Positions 50,617 to 60,391 of a stretch of 64,000 nucleotides of DNA are shown piece by piece (within the stretch, counting starts at the first letter, position 1; each line of letters begins with the position of its first letter). This DNA is from Candidatus Yaniella excrementavium (GTDB taxonomy: Bacteria; Actinomycetota; Actinomycetes; Actinomycetales; Micrococcaceae), in assembly GCA_019115865.1 (NCBI GenBank), contig DXCT01000081.1, positions 92,305 through 156,304 of the forward strand, read 5' to 3'. The translations under genes and the position numbers were made by a program. Under the pieces are notes generated by a model. That model made no database searches, was not told the origin of the DNA, and was given only the letters and a program-made list of their open reading frames with translations.

Positions 50617-51315
50617 ATGCAATATGCCGATTCTGCTCGTAATAGCCGTTATACCGTGGTGGCTCACCGCGATCTAGTGAAGGTCACCTTAGATATCCGC
50701 CGTTCTGAGTTTATCGGTATGATTCGTCGCGTCGAGACTGAAGACGAAGCTCGTGCGTGGATTGACGAGGTCCGAGGCCAGCATCATGCAGCCACGCATG
50801 TTGTGCCGGCATTTGTGCTTGGTGCAGATCGGGATGTGCAGCGTTCCGCGGATGACGGCGAGCCAGCTGGGACCGCCGGGATGCCCATGCTCCAGGCACT
50901 TACGAATTACCGGGCGGTTCACGGTGGGGTGGAATTCTCGGATGTGTCAGATATTTGTGCCATTGTGGTCCGGTATTTTGGCGGAGTCAAGCTTGGGGCT
51001 GGAGGTTTAGTACGCGCCTATTCCGATACCGCGGTGGCTGCCTTGGAGCAAACGCCATTCCTCGTCCGTAAACGTCTGCTGCTGGCCAGCGTGGAAGCCC
51101 CCCATGCTGATATTGGACGGGTAGAAAACGAGCTCCGGTCAGCCAATTATGCGGTGTTGGGTACCGATTATGGCGCTCACGCCGCGACAGTGACCGTAGG
51201 GTTGGACGACGCCGATGAGGCCCTGGCTGACTTTAACGGCCACTTGGCCTCGATGACTGCCGGTGAATCTGAGGCCGTGGCGATTGGTACTCGGTGGCAG
51301 GATGTAGCCCAATGA
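50617..51315 (+). CDS. YigZ/IMPACT-family protein
   Basis: A 232-residue UPF0029 (IMPACT) protein. It shows the conserved segments EFIGMIRRV, DDGEPAGTAGMPML and VRYFGGVKLGAGGLVRAY, and a C-terminal DUF1949-like ferredoxin fold. The molecular role is not established, though a regulatory role in translation is known for eukaryotic IMPACT. The start at 50617 is chosen from the leaderless promoter spacing. The methyltransferase gene starts inside its stop (ATGA). Confidence 0.87.
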   Translation: MQYADSARNSRYTVVAHRDLVKVTLDIRRSEFIGMIRRVETEDEARAWIDEVRGQHHAATHVVPAFVLGADRDVQRSADDGEPAGTAGMPMLQALTNYRAVHGGVEFSDVSDICAIVVRYFGGVKLGAGGLVRAYSDTAVAALEQTPFLVRKRLLLASVEAPHADIGRVENELRSANYAVLGTDYGAHAATVTVGLDDADEALADFNGHLASMTAGESEAVAIGTRWQDVAQ

Positions 51316-52397
51316 GCAACGAAGCCATGATCCCAGACAACGTCGATCGTATGTTGCTGCGTGTCCTGCAAGAGACATTCGCAAAGGAGCCTTGGCGAAA
51401 AACTGCCCCGGTTGTAGTGATCAACGATGCCACCGGTGCATTGAGCTATTGGGCGCTCGAAAACGACCTGGATGTGCGCTTTGTGCAAGATTCTGCCGCA
51501 CTGGGTGCTCTTCAAGCATCGGTGACCGGCCCGATTGCTACGTGCCCCAACCCTGATGTCCTCAAGGGGGCAACCACGGTGTTATATCGGCTCGCGCGCC
51601 CGTTGGAAGCTTTGGAAGAACTTGCCTGGCAAGTTGCTGCCTGGGCTGATCCGAAGGTGCTCCTGCTAGCAGGCCAATTACAACGTCATCTGAATTTCTC
51701 GATGAATGCTGTGTTGGCCGATGTGTTCGACAATGTCTCAGCATCACGGGGGTATCATAAGGCCAGAGCTTTACGTGCTACTGCACCTAAAGCTTTGGCT
51801 GGGCACGCTCCTGCACGCATGCCACGAAAAAACAATGTCACGGTTGGTGCTGAATCGCTTGAGCTCCGTGCCTATGGGCTCACTTTCGGCGCTGCAAAGT
51901 TAGATCCTGGAACCCGGTTGTTACTCGATACGCTCACGATGCATGGCATGGATTCATTTGTACCTGGCAGTAGTGCAGTCGATTTGGGTTGCGGCAACGG
52001 TACTGTCGCGGCCTTCCTAGCTCAGAAGACCCACAATGTAGCGATCATTGCTACTGACGATTCTGCTTCAGCGCTGCGCTCTACGCAGGCTACGCTAGCT
52101 GCCAATACTCTTGCTGGCGTAGCCTTGGTTCATCAATCAGGACTCGTCACTCTCGAGGATGCCTCGATCGACACGATTGTACTGAATCCACCGTTTCATA
52201 AGGGTACCGAGATTACCGGTGATATCGCCCGGTTCTTATTTGCCGAGGCCGGTCGTGTATTGAAGCCCGGCGGGATTTTATGGACAGTTTTCAACGTATC
52301 GCGTAGATATCACAAGGCTCTCGTCAAACTGGTGGGGCCAACGGAACAGATTGCACGCGATTCGCGTTTCATCGTTACTCGATCACAGAAAGTATAG
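51312..52397 (+). CDS. RsmC/RlmG-like class I methyltransferase
   Basis: A 361-residue SAM-dependent methyltransferase. The N-terminal half is a degenerate partner domain and the C-terminal half has SAM motif VDLGCGNGTVAAFLA and the NPPFHKG motif typical of exocyclic amino group methylation. This layout is that of RsmC and RlmG, which methylate guanine N2 in 16S or 23S rRNA; which one it matches cannot be told. Translation overlaps the YigZ stop. Confidence 0.83.
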   Translation: MSNEAMIPDNVDRMLLRVLQETFAKEPWRKTAPVVVINDATGALSYWALENDLDVRFVQDSAALGALQASVTGPIATCPNPDVLKGATTVLYRLARPLEALEELAWQVAAWADPKVLLLAGQLQRHLNFSMNAVLADVFDNVSASRGYHKARALRATAPKALAGHAPARMPRKNNVTVGAESLELRAYGLTFGAAKLDPGTRLLLDTLTMHGMDSFVPGSSAVDLGCGNGTVAAFLAQKTHNVAIIATDDSASALRSTQATLAANTLAGVALVHQSGLVTLEDASIDTIVLNPPFHKGTEITGDIARFLFAEAGRVLKPGGILWTVFNVSRRYHKALVKLVGPTEQIARDSRFIVTRSQKV

Positions 52398-52401
52398 GAA
52401 T

Positions 52402-52953
52402 ATGTCGGAGCTTTACGTCAAAGTCTGCGGTATCACGAATGTTGATCAGTTGGAATGGGCTATCGAGCTAGGCTATGATGCCGTGGGCTTGATGCAGGCA
52501 CAGAAATCTCAACGCCTCATTGACGTTGAGACCGCTCGTCGTCTCGTGGAACACGCGGCAGGACGGATAGATACATTCGCCGTGGGGCTCTGCTTAGACG
52601 AGGTAGAACCGATCCGGGATATTGTTGATACGATCCAGCTCTATGAGCATGTTGAGGTGGATTCTTTAGCGTTGGCTTCGGATACGCCCCCGGCTACAAC
52701 AAAAGGCCTTGACTATTGGTTCTATGATGCCTCACATGGGACCGGGACATTTACGGAAATCCCGGATTGGGTCCGCGATGTCGATGCCCGGTTTATTCTG
52801 GCCGGGGGGTTGAATCCCGGCAATGTTGCCGAGGTGGTTGCTCGGTACCGTCCTGATGGGGTTGATGTTTCGTCAGGAGTTGAGAGCTCGGCTGGCGTGA
52901 AAGATTATGCACTTATGAAAGCGTTTATCGATGCTGTCCGAAGGGTCGTATAG
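52402..52953 (+). CDS. Divergent, short phosphoribosylanthranilate isomerase (TrpF-like)
   Basis: A 183-residue (beta-alpha)8 protein of the TrpF family. It has VKVCGI with the catalytic-type cysteine, a GLMQAQKSQR segment in place of GFVFxxxSPR, and GVDVSSGVESSAGVKDY at the C-terminus. The length is slightly short of the usual 200. It stands away from other trp genes, so either it is the scattered trpF of a split pathway, or a paralogue with another task. TAGGAA lies just before the ATG. It is the third gene of the YigZ transcript. Confidence 0.75.
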   Translation: MSELYVKVCGITNVDQLEWAIELGYDAVGLMQAQKSQRLIDVETARRLVEHAAGRIDTFAVGLCLDEVEPIRDIVDTIQLYEHVEVDSLALASDTPPATTKGLDYWFYDASHGTGTFTEIPDWVRDVDARFILAGGLNPGNVAEVVARYRPDGVDVSSGVESSAGVKDYALMKAFIDAVRRVV

Positions 52954-52973
52954 CTGGGGTTCATGAGTTAAAG

Positions 52974-53012
52974 AGCGGAGGCCGCTACTCGCCATGAGTA
53001 GCGGCCTCCGCT
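52974..53012. terminator. Strong terminator between trpF-like gene and rpsA
   Basis: A 17-base-pair stem (AGCGGAGGCCGCTACTC) with loop GCCAT. It lies between convergent genes and could serve both. Confidence 0.85.
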
Positions 53013-53039
53013 TCTGTTTGTGCCGGGAAGACTGACGGG

Positions 53040-54512
53040 TTAGTTACCGGTCAGCTTCTCACGGAGTGCGGCAAGCGCCTCGTCGGATGCCAAGGTGCCA
53101 GCATCCTCAACTGGGGTTTCTTCGTCCTCGGATGAGTATGAAGCTGAACCGCCAGCGGCTTCTGCTGGTGCGGATGCTGCTGCTTCTTCTGCCTCAGATA
53201 GGTGACGGGAAACCTGTTCCTTGTGTGCTTCCCAGCGTGCCTGAGCGTCAGCATACTGCTGCTCCCAAGCGGCACGTGCTTCTTCGAATCCTTCAATCCA
53301 TTCGTTGGTCTCAGGATCGAAGCCTTCTGGGTACTTGTAGTTGCCGTCTTCGTCGTAGTCGGCAGCCATACCGTAGAGGGCTGGGTCGAAGTCGGTGCCT
53401 TCTGGGTCGACGCCCTCGTTGGCCTGTTTGAGCGACAGGGAAATACGACGGCGATCCAGATCGATGTCGATAACCTTGACGTATAGGATTTCGTTGACCG
53501 ATACAACCTGTTCTGCAGTATCGATGTGACGGTTGGCCAGTTCGGAGATGTGCACGAGACCTTCGATGCCATCTTCAACACGAACGAATGCACCGAATGG
53601 TACAAGCTTGGTGACCTTGCCCGGAACGATCTGGCCCAGTGCATGGGTACGGGCAAAGACCTGCCATGGGTCTTCTTGAGTAGCCTTGAGTGACAAGGAT
53701 ACACGCTCGCGATCCATATCGACGTCGAGTACCTCTACGGTGACTTCTTGACCAACTTCGACAACCTCGGATGGGTGGTCGATGTGCTTCCAAGACAGTT
53801 CGGAGACGTGAACCAGACCGTCGACGCCGCCCAGGTCCACGAAGGCACCGAAGTTGACGATCGAGGAAACGGTCCCGGTGCGAACTTGGCTCTTCTGCAG
53901 TGCCTGCAGGAAGTTCGAACGGGTTTCGGACTGGGTCTGTTCCAACCATGCACGACGTGACAGCACAACGTTGTTGCGGTTCTTGTCCAGTTCGATGATC
54001 TTCGCTTCGAGTTCTTGACCAACGTATGGTGCGAGGTCGCGAACACGGCGCATTTCGACCAAGGAGGCGGGCAGGAAGCCACGCAGGCCGATGTCGAGGA
54101 TGAGACCGCCCTTGACAACTTCGATCACGGTACCGGTGACAACACCGTCTTCTTCCTTGACCTTTTCAATGTCGCCCCAAGCGCGCTCGTACTGGGCGCG
54201 TTTCTTGGAGAGAATAAGGCGGCCTTCTTTATCTTCCTTGGTCAGAACCAGGGCTTCAACCGAATCGCCAACTTCAACAACGTCATCTGGATCGACGTCA
54301 TTTTTAATGGAGAGTTCGCGTGAAGGGATGACACCTTCTGTCTTGTAGCCGATATCGAGCAGTACTTCGTCTCGATCGACTTTGACGACGGTGCCTGCAA
54401 CCAGGTCGCCATCGTTGAAATATTTGATGGTCTCATCGACAGCAGCCATGAATTCTTCAGCTGAGCCGATGTCGTTTACAGCGACCTGAGGGGCGTTGCT
54501 AGTAGTGGTCAT
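53040..54512 (-). CDS. rpsA: 30S ribosomal protein S1
   Basis: A 490-residue S1 with four clear S1 RNA-binding domains, at about residues 36–105, 122–188, 207–275 and 292–360. The C-terminal 120 residues are acidic and low-complexity, as in other actinobacteria, in contrast to the six domains of E. coli. It binds mRNA leaders at the ribosome. The start MTTTSNAPQ at 54512 is conserved; an upstream extension of 52 residues is not. A leader of about 105 bases precedes it. Confidence 0.96.
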   Translation of the reverse strand: MTTTSNAPQVAVNDIGSAEEFMAAVDETIKYFNDGDLVAGTVVKVDRDEVLLDIGYKTEGVIPSRELSIKNDVDPDDVVEVGDSVEALVLTKEDKEGRLILSKKRAQYERAWGDIEKVKEEDGVVTGTVIEVVKGGLILDIGLRGFLPASLVEMRRVRDLAPYVGQELEAKIIELDKNRNNVVLSRRAWLEQTQSETRSNFLQALQKSQVRTGTVSSIVNFGAFVDLGGVDGLVHVSELSWKHIDHPSEVVEVGQEVTVEVLDVDMDRERVSLSLKATQEDPWQVFARTHALGQIVPGKVTKLVPFGAFVRVEDGIEGLVHISELANRHIDTAEQVVSVNEILYVKVIDIDLDRRRISLSLKQANEGVDPEGTDFDPALYGMAADYDEDGNYKYPEGFDPETNEWIEGFEEARAAWEQQYADAQARWEAHKEQVSRHLSEAEEAAASAPAEAAGGSASYSSEDEETPVEDAGTLASDEALAALREKLTGN

Positions 54513-54623
54513 GTAGTAGGGACTCCGATATGGATTAATATGATTGATAAACTGATTTGGTTTTGGCAGTGCAGCAAACAGTGCCGCACCACAATAATTT
54601 TTGCGCCAAAATAGGCACCGTTT

Positions 54624-54650
54624 AATATAGTACGGTATTCGTCCTGTCAA
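54624..54650 (-). promoter_or_regulatory. Probable rpsA promoter
   Basis: TTGACA on the minus strand, then a 15-base spacer and TATATT. The short spacer is a weak point. It implies a leader of about 105 bases before the rpsA start. Confidence 0.45.
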
Positions 54651-54717
54651 AATCAACGTAGGACGCACGCACTTTATCGTGCTTCGATGGCGGAATCATG
54701 CGACTTCCATGCAAATT

Positions 54718-54738
54718 GCTGACAGTCTTTTTGCCAGC
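54718..54738 (-). terminator. Weak hairpin after polA
   Basis: GCTGGC pairs with GTCAGC (one G·T) around a nine-base loop, just past the polA stop. A short T-rich stretch follows. It may be a weak terminator. Confidence 0.3.
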
Positions 54739-54754
54739 ATCAGTTACAACACAT

Positions 54755-57556
54755 CTAGTGCGCCGCCTCATGCCAGGAGTAACCCCTTCCAACCTGAACA
54801 TCTAGCGGAACAGTAAGTGTTGCTGCAGCAGACATTTCTTCTATCAATATCTGCTCTGCTGCATCGATTTCGGAGTCAACGACTTCTAAGATCAACTCGT
54901 CATGGACCTGTAAGATCAGGCGGGACTTGAGACCATCAGTTTCAAGCCTCTTCTGAACCCCCAGCATCGCTTTTTTGATAAGGTCTGCTGCAGAGCCTTG
55001 AATAGGTGCGTTTAACGCGGCACGTTCTGCCATCTCCCGAAGCTGGCGATTATCTGACTGAAGATCCGGTAGATACCGGCGACGACCCAACATGGTTTGG
55101 GTATAACCATCTTTACGAGCCTGGCGCACCACGTTGCGCAAGTAACGCTGAACAGCCCCAAATCGGTCAAAATAAGTCGTCATTAACTCTCGTGCTTCAT
55201 CAACCGATATACGCAGTTGTCGCGACAGTCCAAAGGAACTTAATCCATACGCCAGCCCATAGGACATGGCCTTTACCTTGTCACGCATCGAAGGTGTAAC
55301 GTCATCGGGCGCCACATCAAAGACTTGCGCACCCACGAAACGGTGCAAGTCTTCTCCGTCTCGGTAGGCTTGGATTAGCCCGTCGTCTTCGGACATATGA
55401 GCCATGATCCGCATTTCGATCTGCGAGTAATCCGCCGTCAATAGCGTGGTTGATTCATCAGAATGTGGATTCGACCCGGCCACAAAAATGTCTCGTATCT
55501 GACGGCCAGCAGGAGTACGAACTGGAATATTCTGCAGGTTAGGGTTCAGGGATGACAACCGACCCGTAGCCGCTGCCGTTTGAGAGAAACGCGTGTGAAT
55601 GCGGTGATCTTCAGCAATGGAGTCTAAAAGACCTTGGACCGTTTGACGCAGCTTTGTTGCGTCGCGATAAGACATCAAATTGTGTAAAAACGGATGGTCC
55701 GTTTTTTCTAACAGATCCGCCAATGAATCCGCGTCAGTAGAGTACCCAGTTTTCGTTTTTCGGGTTTTCGGCATATCCAACGTGTCAAATAGCACCGCCT
55801 GGAGCTGTTTTGGTGACGCAAGATTGACTTCTTGACCGCCGATCGCGGCAAATGCGGATTCTTGAGCCTTCTCCACTTCATGGGTGAAGCCTTCCAAAAG
55901 GCTGTCGAGACGCTGACGATCGGTGCCGATACCGGTCAATTCCACTTCAGCCAACACAACCGAGAGGGGGATCTCAAGATCGTGGAGCAGACCAACGGCA
56001 TCGCGTAGTTGAAGTTCCTCGTCCATAGCTTCGTTCAGCCGGTGGATCATCCAGGCATTCCGAGCATATTGTGCCAGTTGCGCCGCGTTATCGTCACGAA
56101 AGCCTTCGAGCTCTAATTGCCCCTGATTTTCTGTTGGAGCTACAGCTTCCAGCCGGGTCTTGAGATAGGTCTGGACTAAATCAGCTAACTCATAACCACG
56201 ACGATCAGGCTGCAAAATATATGCCGACAGTAAAACATCATCTGCTACTGAGACGAGAGAAGTCTTCACGTCAATTAGAGGCTCCAAAACAGACTGCGTT
56301 GGAGATGTTGCCAAAGCCTTCAGGGTGGCTTTGAGATCATAGACGACTTTGGAGTACTGCTGGTCGCTGAAAAACTGCGTAACGGCCGAACCCAACGCGG
56401 CGTTTGCATTGTCGAGATCAATGACGGCGGTGACATCTGCCGTGGCAAAGCCAATCGCACGGATCTCACCATAGTCTCCTGGTGCGGGAATCTTCCGGCG
56501 GGTAATGGTGGCAGGAGGGTTGATATGGAAGAAGACCGAAATCCGTTCTTCAATGTTGCCCAAGAAGGTTTGCCATTGCTCCACGTCTTCGATGACGGCT
56601 GTTGTAGGCATTTCCTCAGGCGGGTCGGGCTCTTCTGATGATCCGAGGTGTTGTTCAAATGTGGTGAAGACACGATTACGAATATTGTCGAATTCCAGCG
56701 CATCGAAAAGCTCCGCAACCATGTTGCGGTCGGGGTTAACCAAGACGGATTCTTCAAGCGATATGGGCAGTTCAAGATTCGTGACCAGCGCGTTGAGTTC
56801 CCGATTGCGTTTAACCTGATCAAGGTTCTCACGTAACGCTTCGCCCTTTTTACCACCGATATCGTCAATGTTGTCCAGGATACCTTTGAGGCTGCCGTAT
56901 TTTTTCAGCCAGCGTGCGGCAAAGCCGGGGCCAACGCCGGGAACACCCGGCAGATTATCGGCGCTCTCCCCCACCAAGGCGGCGAGTTCAGGATACTGCA
57001 ATGGTGTTACACCGTAGCGCTCGACTATGGCATCGGCATCGAATGGCGGAAGCTCAGAGACGCCGCGCATCGGATATAAGACTGTGACCTGGTCATTGAT
57101 GAGTTGGAAGGTGTCACGATCGCCAGAAACAATCCGAGCATCCCAGCCTGCTTCAGCAGCAGAGGTTGACATCGTAGCGACGATATCGTCGGCTTCGTAA
57201 CCATCAACTTCGATCGACGGGATCTGAAGGGCGTCCATGACCTGTTTGATCAAATCAATTTGGCCATAGAACTCTTCGGGCGTTTTATCACGGCCGGCTT
57301 TGTACTCGGGATATTGTTCCGAACGGAAGGTCGGGGTCTCTAAATCAAAAGCTACTGCCACGTGAGTCGGCTTTTGTTCGCGGATCATGGCGAGCAGCAT
57401 GGACAAGAATCCATAGACGGCGTTGGTGTGTTGGCCGGTTGCGGTTTGGAAGTTCTCGGCTGGAAGCGCGAAGAATGCCCGGTAGGCCATCGAGTGGCCA
57501 TCGATAACCATCAGGGTGTTTACAGGTTCTGAAGCAGTAAGTTTGGAAGCAGTCAC
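54755..57556 (-). CDS. polA: DNA polymerase I
   Basis: A 933-residue family A polymerase. The N-terminal 5'–3' exonuclease (DGHSMAYRAFFALP, GYEADD) covers about residues 20–310. The middle region corresponds to the proofreading domain but lacks the Asp-x-Glu catalytic motif, so 3'–5' exonuclease activity is probably lost, as in other actinobacteria. The polymerase motifs are LTADYSQIEMR, RDKVKAMSYGLAYG and LQVHDELILEV. The GTG at 57556 is chosen because TAGACT lies seven bases upstream. It fills gaps in excision repair with UvrABC. Confidence 0.96.
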   Translation of the reverse strand: MTASKLTASEPVNTLMVIDGHSMAYRAFFALPAENFQTATGQHTNAVYGFLSMLLAMIREQKPTHVAVAFDLETPTFRSEQYPEYKAGRDKTPEEFYGQIDLIKQVMDALQIPSIEVDGYEADDIVATMSTSAAEAGWDARIVSGDRDTFQLINDQVTVLYPMRGVSELPPFDADAIVERYGVTPLQYPELAALVGESADNLPGVPGVGPGFAARWLKKYGSLKGILDNIDDIGGKKGEALRENLDQVKRNRELNALVTNLELPISLEESVLVNPDRNMVAELFDALEFDNIRNRVFTTFEQHLGSSEEPDPPEEMPTTAVIEDVEQWQTFLGNIEERISVFFHINPPATITRRKIPAPGDYGEIRAIGFATADVTAVIDLDNANAALGSAVTQFFSDQQYSKVVYDLKATLKALATSPTQSVLEPLIDVKTSLVSVADDVLLSAYILQPDRRGYELADLVQTYLKTRLEAVAPTENQGQLELEGFRDDNAAQLAQYARNAWMIHRLNEAMDEELQLRDAVGLLHDLEIPLSVVLAEVELTGIGTDRQRLDSLLEGFTHEVEKAQESAFAAIGGQEVNLASPKQLQAVLFDTLDMPKTRKTKTGYSTDADSLADLLEKTDHPFLHNLMSYRDATKLRQTVQGLLDSIAEDHRIHTRFSQTAAATGRLSSLNPNLQNIPVRTPAGRQIRDIFVAGSNPHSDESTTLLTADYSQIEMRIMAHMSEDDGLIQAYRDGEDLHRFVGAQVFDVAPDDVTPSMRDKVKAMSYGLAYGLSSFGLSRQLRISVDEARELMTTYFDRFGAVQRYLRNVVRQARKDGYTQTMLGRRRYLPDLQSDNRQLREMAERAALNAPIQGSAADLIKKAMLGVQKRLETDGLKSRLILQVHDELILEVVDSEIDAAEQILIEEMSAAATLTVPLDVQVGRGYSWHEAAH

Positions 57557-57563
57557 GGTCTCT

Positions 57564-57569
57564 AGTCTA
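57564..57569 (-). promoter_or_regulatory. -10 box of polA, leaderless
   Basis: TAGACT is followed by seven bases and the GTG at 57556, the same TAGACT-N7 layout as the YigZ gene. The -35 is weak. Confidence 0.45.
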
Positions 57570-57646
57570 ACGAGCACAACGTGGCACCGGTGCTTTTATC
57601 CACACTCCGGCGGGCCTGGTGTGCTGGAGCTTGGTCAACCGGGGAA

Positions 57647-58072
57647 TTAGTCAGTGGATTCGTGCGCAGCATCACTTGGCATGTCGTCGGTATCATGCAC
57701 TTCGTCTTCGTCCGGGTGCACTGTTTCGTGGGTGTCGAGCTGGTCTTCGGCCAGGTGGTCGAAATGACCGGGCTGCATTTTCGACCCGGTGAGATAGGCG
57801 GAGCGAGCGATGGCCATGGTCCCGATGGATGAGGTGGCCAACTGCAGAAACAAGATAATCAACAGTTTGACGAAGTTGGGCCAACTGGGCATCTCGAAAA
57901 ATACGCCGATGACGACCAGTGAGATACCGAGTCCGGCGGCCGTGCCGACCGCGGAGATCCGCTGGTAGGTGTCGGTAAATTTATAGAGACCAACTACCGC
58001 GACGGTGAAGATGAGCACGCCGGCAATAATAAACAAGTTGCCGAGGAGTTCGGCGAATGCGGTCATATCCAT
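57647..58072 (-). CDS. mrpG: Mrp antiporter subunit G
   Basis: A 141-residue membrane protein with three helices (about residues 8–30, 42–60 and 66–88) and a His/Asp-rich acidic C-terminal tail of about 45 residues that is longer than usual. It is the last subunit of the Mrp Na+/H+ antiporter complex. It overlaps mrpF by one base. Confidence 0.9.
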   Translation of the reverse strand: MDMTAFAELLGNLFIIAGVLIFTVAVVGLYKFTDTYQRISAVGTAAGLGISLVVIGVFFEMPSWPNFVKLLIILFLQLATSSIGTMAIARSAYLTGSKMQPGHFDHLAEDQLDTHETVHPDEDEVHDTDDMPSDAAHESTD

Positions 58073-58341
58073 TAGCGACGCCCCCTGATGAGTGCGCGAG
58101 CAAGTGAGACGGCCGACAGGAAGCCAACGATCGAGGCGATCAGGATCAGGTCAAAGAAGAATGCTCCGGCCAGCAGAACGCCAATCATCGCCAACATACC
58201 GGTGAAGGAGAACATCAGCAGGTCTGCGGATACGGCGCGGTCAGCGTCGGTGCGAGTGGTTACAATACGGATGGCTACAGCGATCATGCAAGCGGCCAGT
58301 ACGGCAAGCCCGATGTACAGTCCAAAGTTCAGGGCGGTCAT
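58072..58341 (-). CDS. mrpF: Mrp antiporter subunit F
   Basis: An 89-residue protein with three transmembrane helices and the family segment TTRTDADRAVSADLL (RVxxGPTxxDRVVALD in relatives). It overlaps mrpE by four bases and mrpG by one, so the operon is tightly coupled. Confidence 0.92.
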   Translation of the reverse strand: MTALNFGLYIGLAVLAACMIAVAIRIVTTRTDADRAVSADLLMFSFTGMLAMIGVLLAGAFFFDLILIASIVGFLSAVSLARALIRGRR

Positions 58342-58745
58342 GCAGCGGCCCCCCCTTGCTGATGACGTTGTGTTTGGTCGACTAACCGTGAATCGTAGCC
58401 TTCACGACGCATCGCAGCAAGAATGTGGTTTTGCATATCGAGTGAGCCCTCTGCGACGGCTTCGGGGTCGCCGTCATACAGCGAATGCACGTAAATCCAG
58501 CGGTTGCCATCGTCGTCGATATGGGTTCCCAGGGTGAGTGTGCCGGGGGTGATGGTGATCATTGCGGAGAGCATGGTGACTTCGGCGTCGGTACGACAGT
58601 CGGTCCGCACTCGTGCGATGCCAGGCTCAGCATCCAGTCCGGGGGTGGCCAGGTCTTTGAGAACAGCCCATGAAGAGCTGATGATCTGGCCGATGAACCA
58701 GATGATCAGCCACATCCAGCGGGGCAGCCAGGTGAGAGTTTTCAT
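58338..58745 (-). CDS. mrpE: Mrp antiporter subunit E, short form
   Basis: A 135-residue MrpE. Only one N-terminal transmembrane helix is visible, followed by the conserved cytoplasmic part with LSAMITITPGTLTLG. Most MrpE proteins have about 160–200 residues with two or more helices before this part. The ATG overlaps the mrpD stop by four bases, so the short N-terminus is real and not a missed start. Confidence 0.88.
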   Translation of the reverse strand: MKTLTWLPRWMWLIIWFIGQIISSSWAVLKDLATPGLDAEPGIARVRTDCRTDAEVTMLSAMITITPGTLTLGTHIDDDGNRWIYVHSLYDGDPEAVAEGSLDMQNHILAAMRREGYDSRLVDQTQRHQQGGAAA

Positions 58746-60391
58746 CGGTTCAACACCGCCTGTACGTAGTCAGCGCTGTCATAGAGCCCTTCGGCAGCAA
58801 TACCCGAAAGCGTCAATAAGAACTGCGCGCCCAAACCGAATGCGACGGTGATGATGGCCAGTACAACAGACGGTGCGGCCAGTGCAAAGTTGATGCGGCG
58901 AGTCGGCACAGTGGACTCATCGGTTTCGATAATCGTCTGTGTGCCCGTAAGTGTGGAGACTTGTGCTCGAGTCGCCTCGGTGGCCAGTTCTGGCGTGTAG
59001 GAGGCCTCATGAGCGTAGGGATCACGGGTCGCTGAAGTGATAACGGTACCCGATTTGGTAGCCGGTCCCCCAGAGCCTTTTTCCCAGAACATTCCGGTCC
59101 AGATTTTCAGCATTGACAACAGCGTAATAAGCGATACGAACAACATGATGACCACGGCGGCAATGTCACCGGTGTCGACGGCACCGACAATCAGCATGAA
59201 CTTGGCTACGAAACCAGAGAACGGTGGGATGCCGGCCAGTGATAGCGCAGCGATCATAAAGGTAACGGCAATGACCGGTTCGGTTCGCGAAATGCCCCCG
59301 AGTGCGCCGATCACGCCCGTTCCGTAACGTACCTCAACCGCACCTGTTGACATGAATAGTGAAGCCTTCACGATCATGTGATGCAGCAAGTAGAAGATGC
59401 CGGCGGTCAGACCCAGTTCGGTGAATAGCGCTACCCCCAACAGGATGTAGCCGATCTGCGAGACCATGTGGAACGCCAAAATAGTTCGGGTTGTTTTCTC
59501 GCCAACGGCGCCGAATACGCCGATGAGCATGGTGAGGCTAAACAGGACCACGCCGATCCACAGGAACCTGGTGTCGCCGCCATAAACCACCGAGTAAATC
59601 CGGTAAATCGCGTAGATGGCCACCTTGGTGTGCAGTCCGGAAAACAGTGCGGTGACAGCCGGCGATGTCCCAGGATAGGCTCGTGCCAACCAACCGTGCA
59701 CGGGAACAACGGACGCTTTGATACACAGCGCGAACATGCTGACCGCACCGGCGATGGCGACGGTCGGGTCGTGTTGAGCCTGATCCGCAAGCACAGCAAT
59801 GTTAACTGATCCTGCGGTGCCGTAGAGGAAACCCACGCCGATCATATACAGCGTGGAGGTGAATAAGTTCATCGTCACATACAGCCGGACGCCGTGGACA
59901 CGGCGTAGCGGTAGTTTCCTGTTAGCACTGAGCACGTAGAGCCCGTAACTGGGCAGGAGCATGACCTCGAGAAACACGAACAGGTTGAAGAGGTCGGCTG
60001 TCAGCAGCGCACCATTGACGCCGGCGGATAAGATCAGCACCAGGGGTGCAAAGTATCGGGAGTTTGCCGCGCGGGAGGCTTGAGCAAACCAGATACTGAC
60101 GACGGTAAGTAGCAGGGTGACCGCCAGCATCAGGGCGGTAAACATATCTGCCACAAACGGGATGGCAACCCCCGGTGGCCAAGGGCCAACCTGGTGGGCA
60201 ATCGTGCCTCCGTCGGTGGACCAGAAATGATAGACCAGACCGCAGGCGGCGGCCAACATGACCAGCATGGTGGCAATATTGACGATCGCGTGAAGTCGGA
60301 GTCGATGGCCCGTGGCGATGAGTATCCCTGCGACCAGTAACGGTAGGCCGGCAAAGAGTGGCAGGAGGGTGCCGATGGTATCTGGGCTCAT
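58742..60391 (-). CDS. mrpD: Mrp antiporter subunit D
   Basis: A 549-residue, 14-helix membrane protein related to NADH dehydrogenase subunit ND4/NuoM. The conserved Lys and Glu of the proton path fit SMFALCIKASVVPVHGWLARAYPG and FLEVMLL. It is one of the two large ion-translocating subunits. A hydrophilic loop of about 60 residues follows the last but one helix (about 445–510), which looks like a family variation. It overlaps its neighbours by four bases each. Confidence 0.94.
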   Translation of the reverse strand: MSPDTIGTLLPLFAGLPLLVAGILIATGHRLRLHAIVNIATMLVMLAAACGLVYHFWSTDGGTIAHQVGPWPPGVAIPFVADMFTALMLAVTLLLTVVSIWFAQASRAANSRYFAPLVLILSAGVNGALLTADLFNLFVFLEVMLLPSYGLYVLSANRKLPLRRVHGVRLYVTMNLFTSTLYMIGVGFLYGTAGSVNIAVLADQAQHDPTVAIAGAVSMFALCIKASVVPVHGWLARAYPGTSPAVTALFSGLHTKVAIYAIYRIYSVVYGGDTRFLWIGVVLFSLTMLIGVFGAVGEKTTRTILAFHMVSQIGYILLGVALFTELGLTAGIFYLLHHMIVKASLFMSTGAVEVRYGTGVIGALGGISRTEPVIAVTFMIAALSLAGIPPFSGFVAKFMLIVGAVDTGDIAAVVIMLFVSLITLLSMLKIWTGMFWEKGSGGPATKSGTVITSATRDPYAHEASYTPELATEATRAQVSTLTGTQTIIETDESTVPTRRINFALAAPSVVLAIITVAFGLGAQFLLTLSGIAAEGLYDSADYVQAVLNR

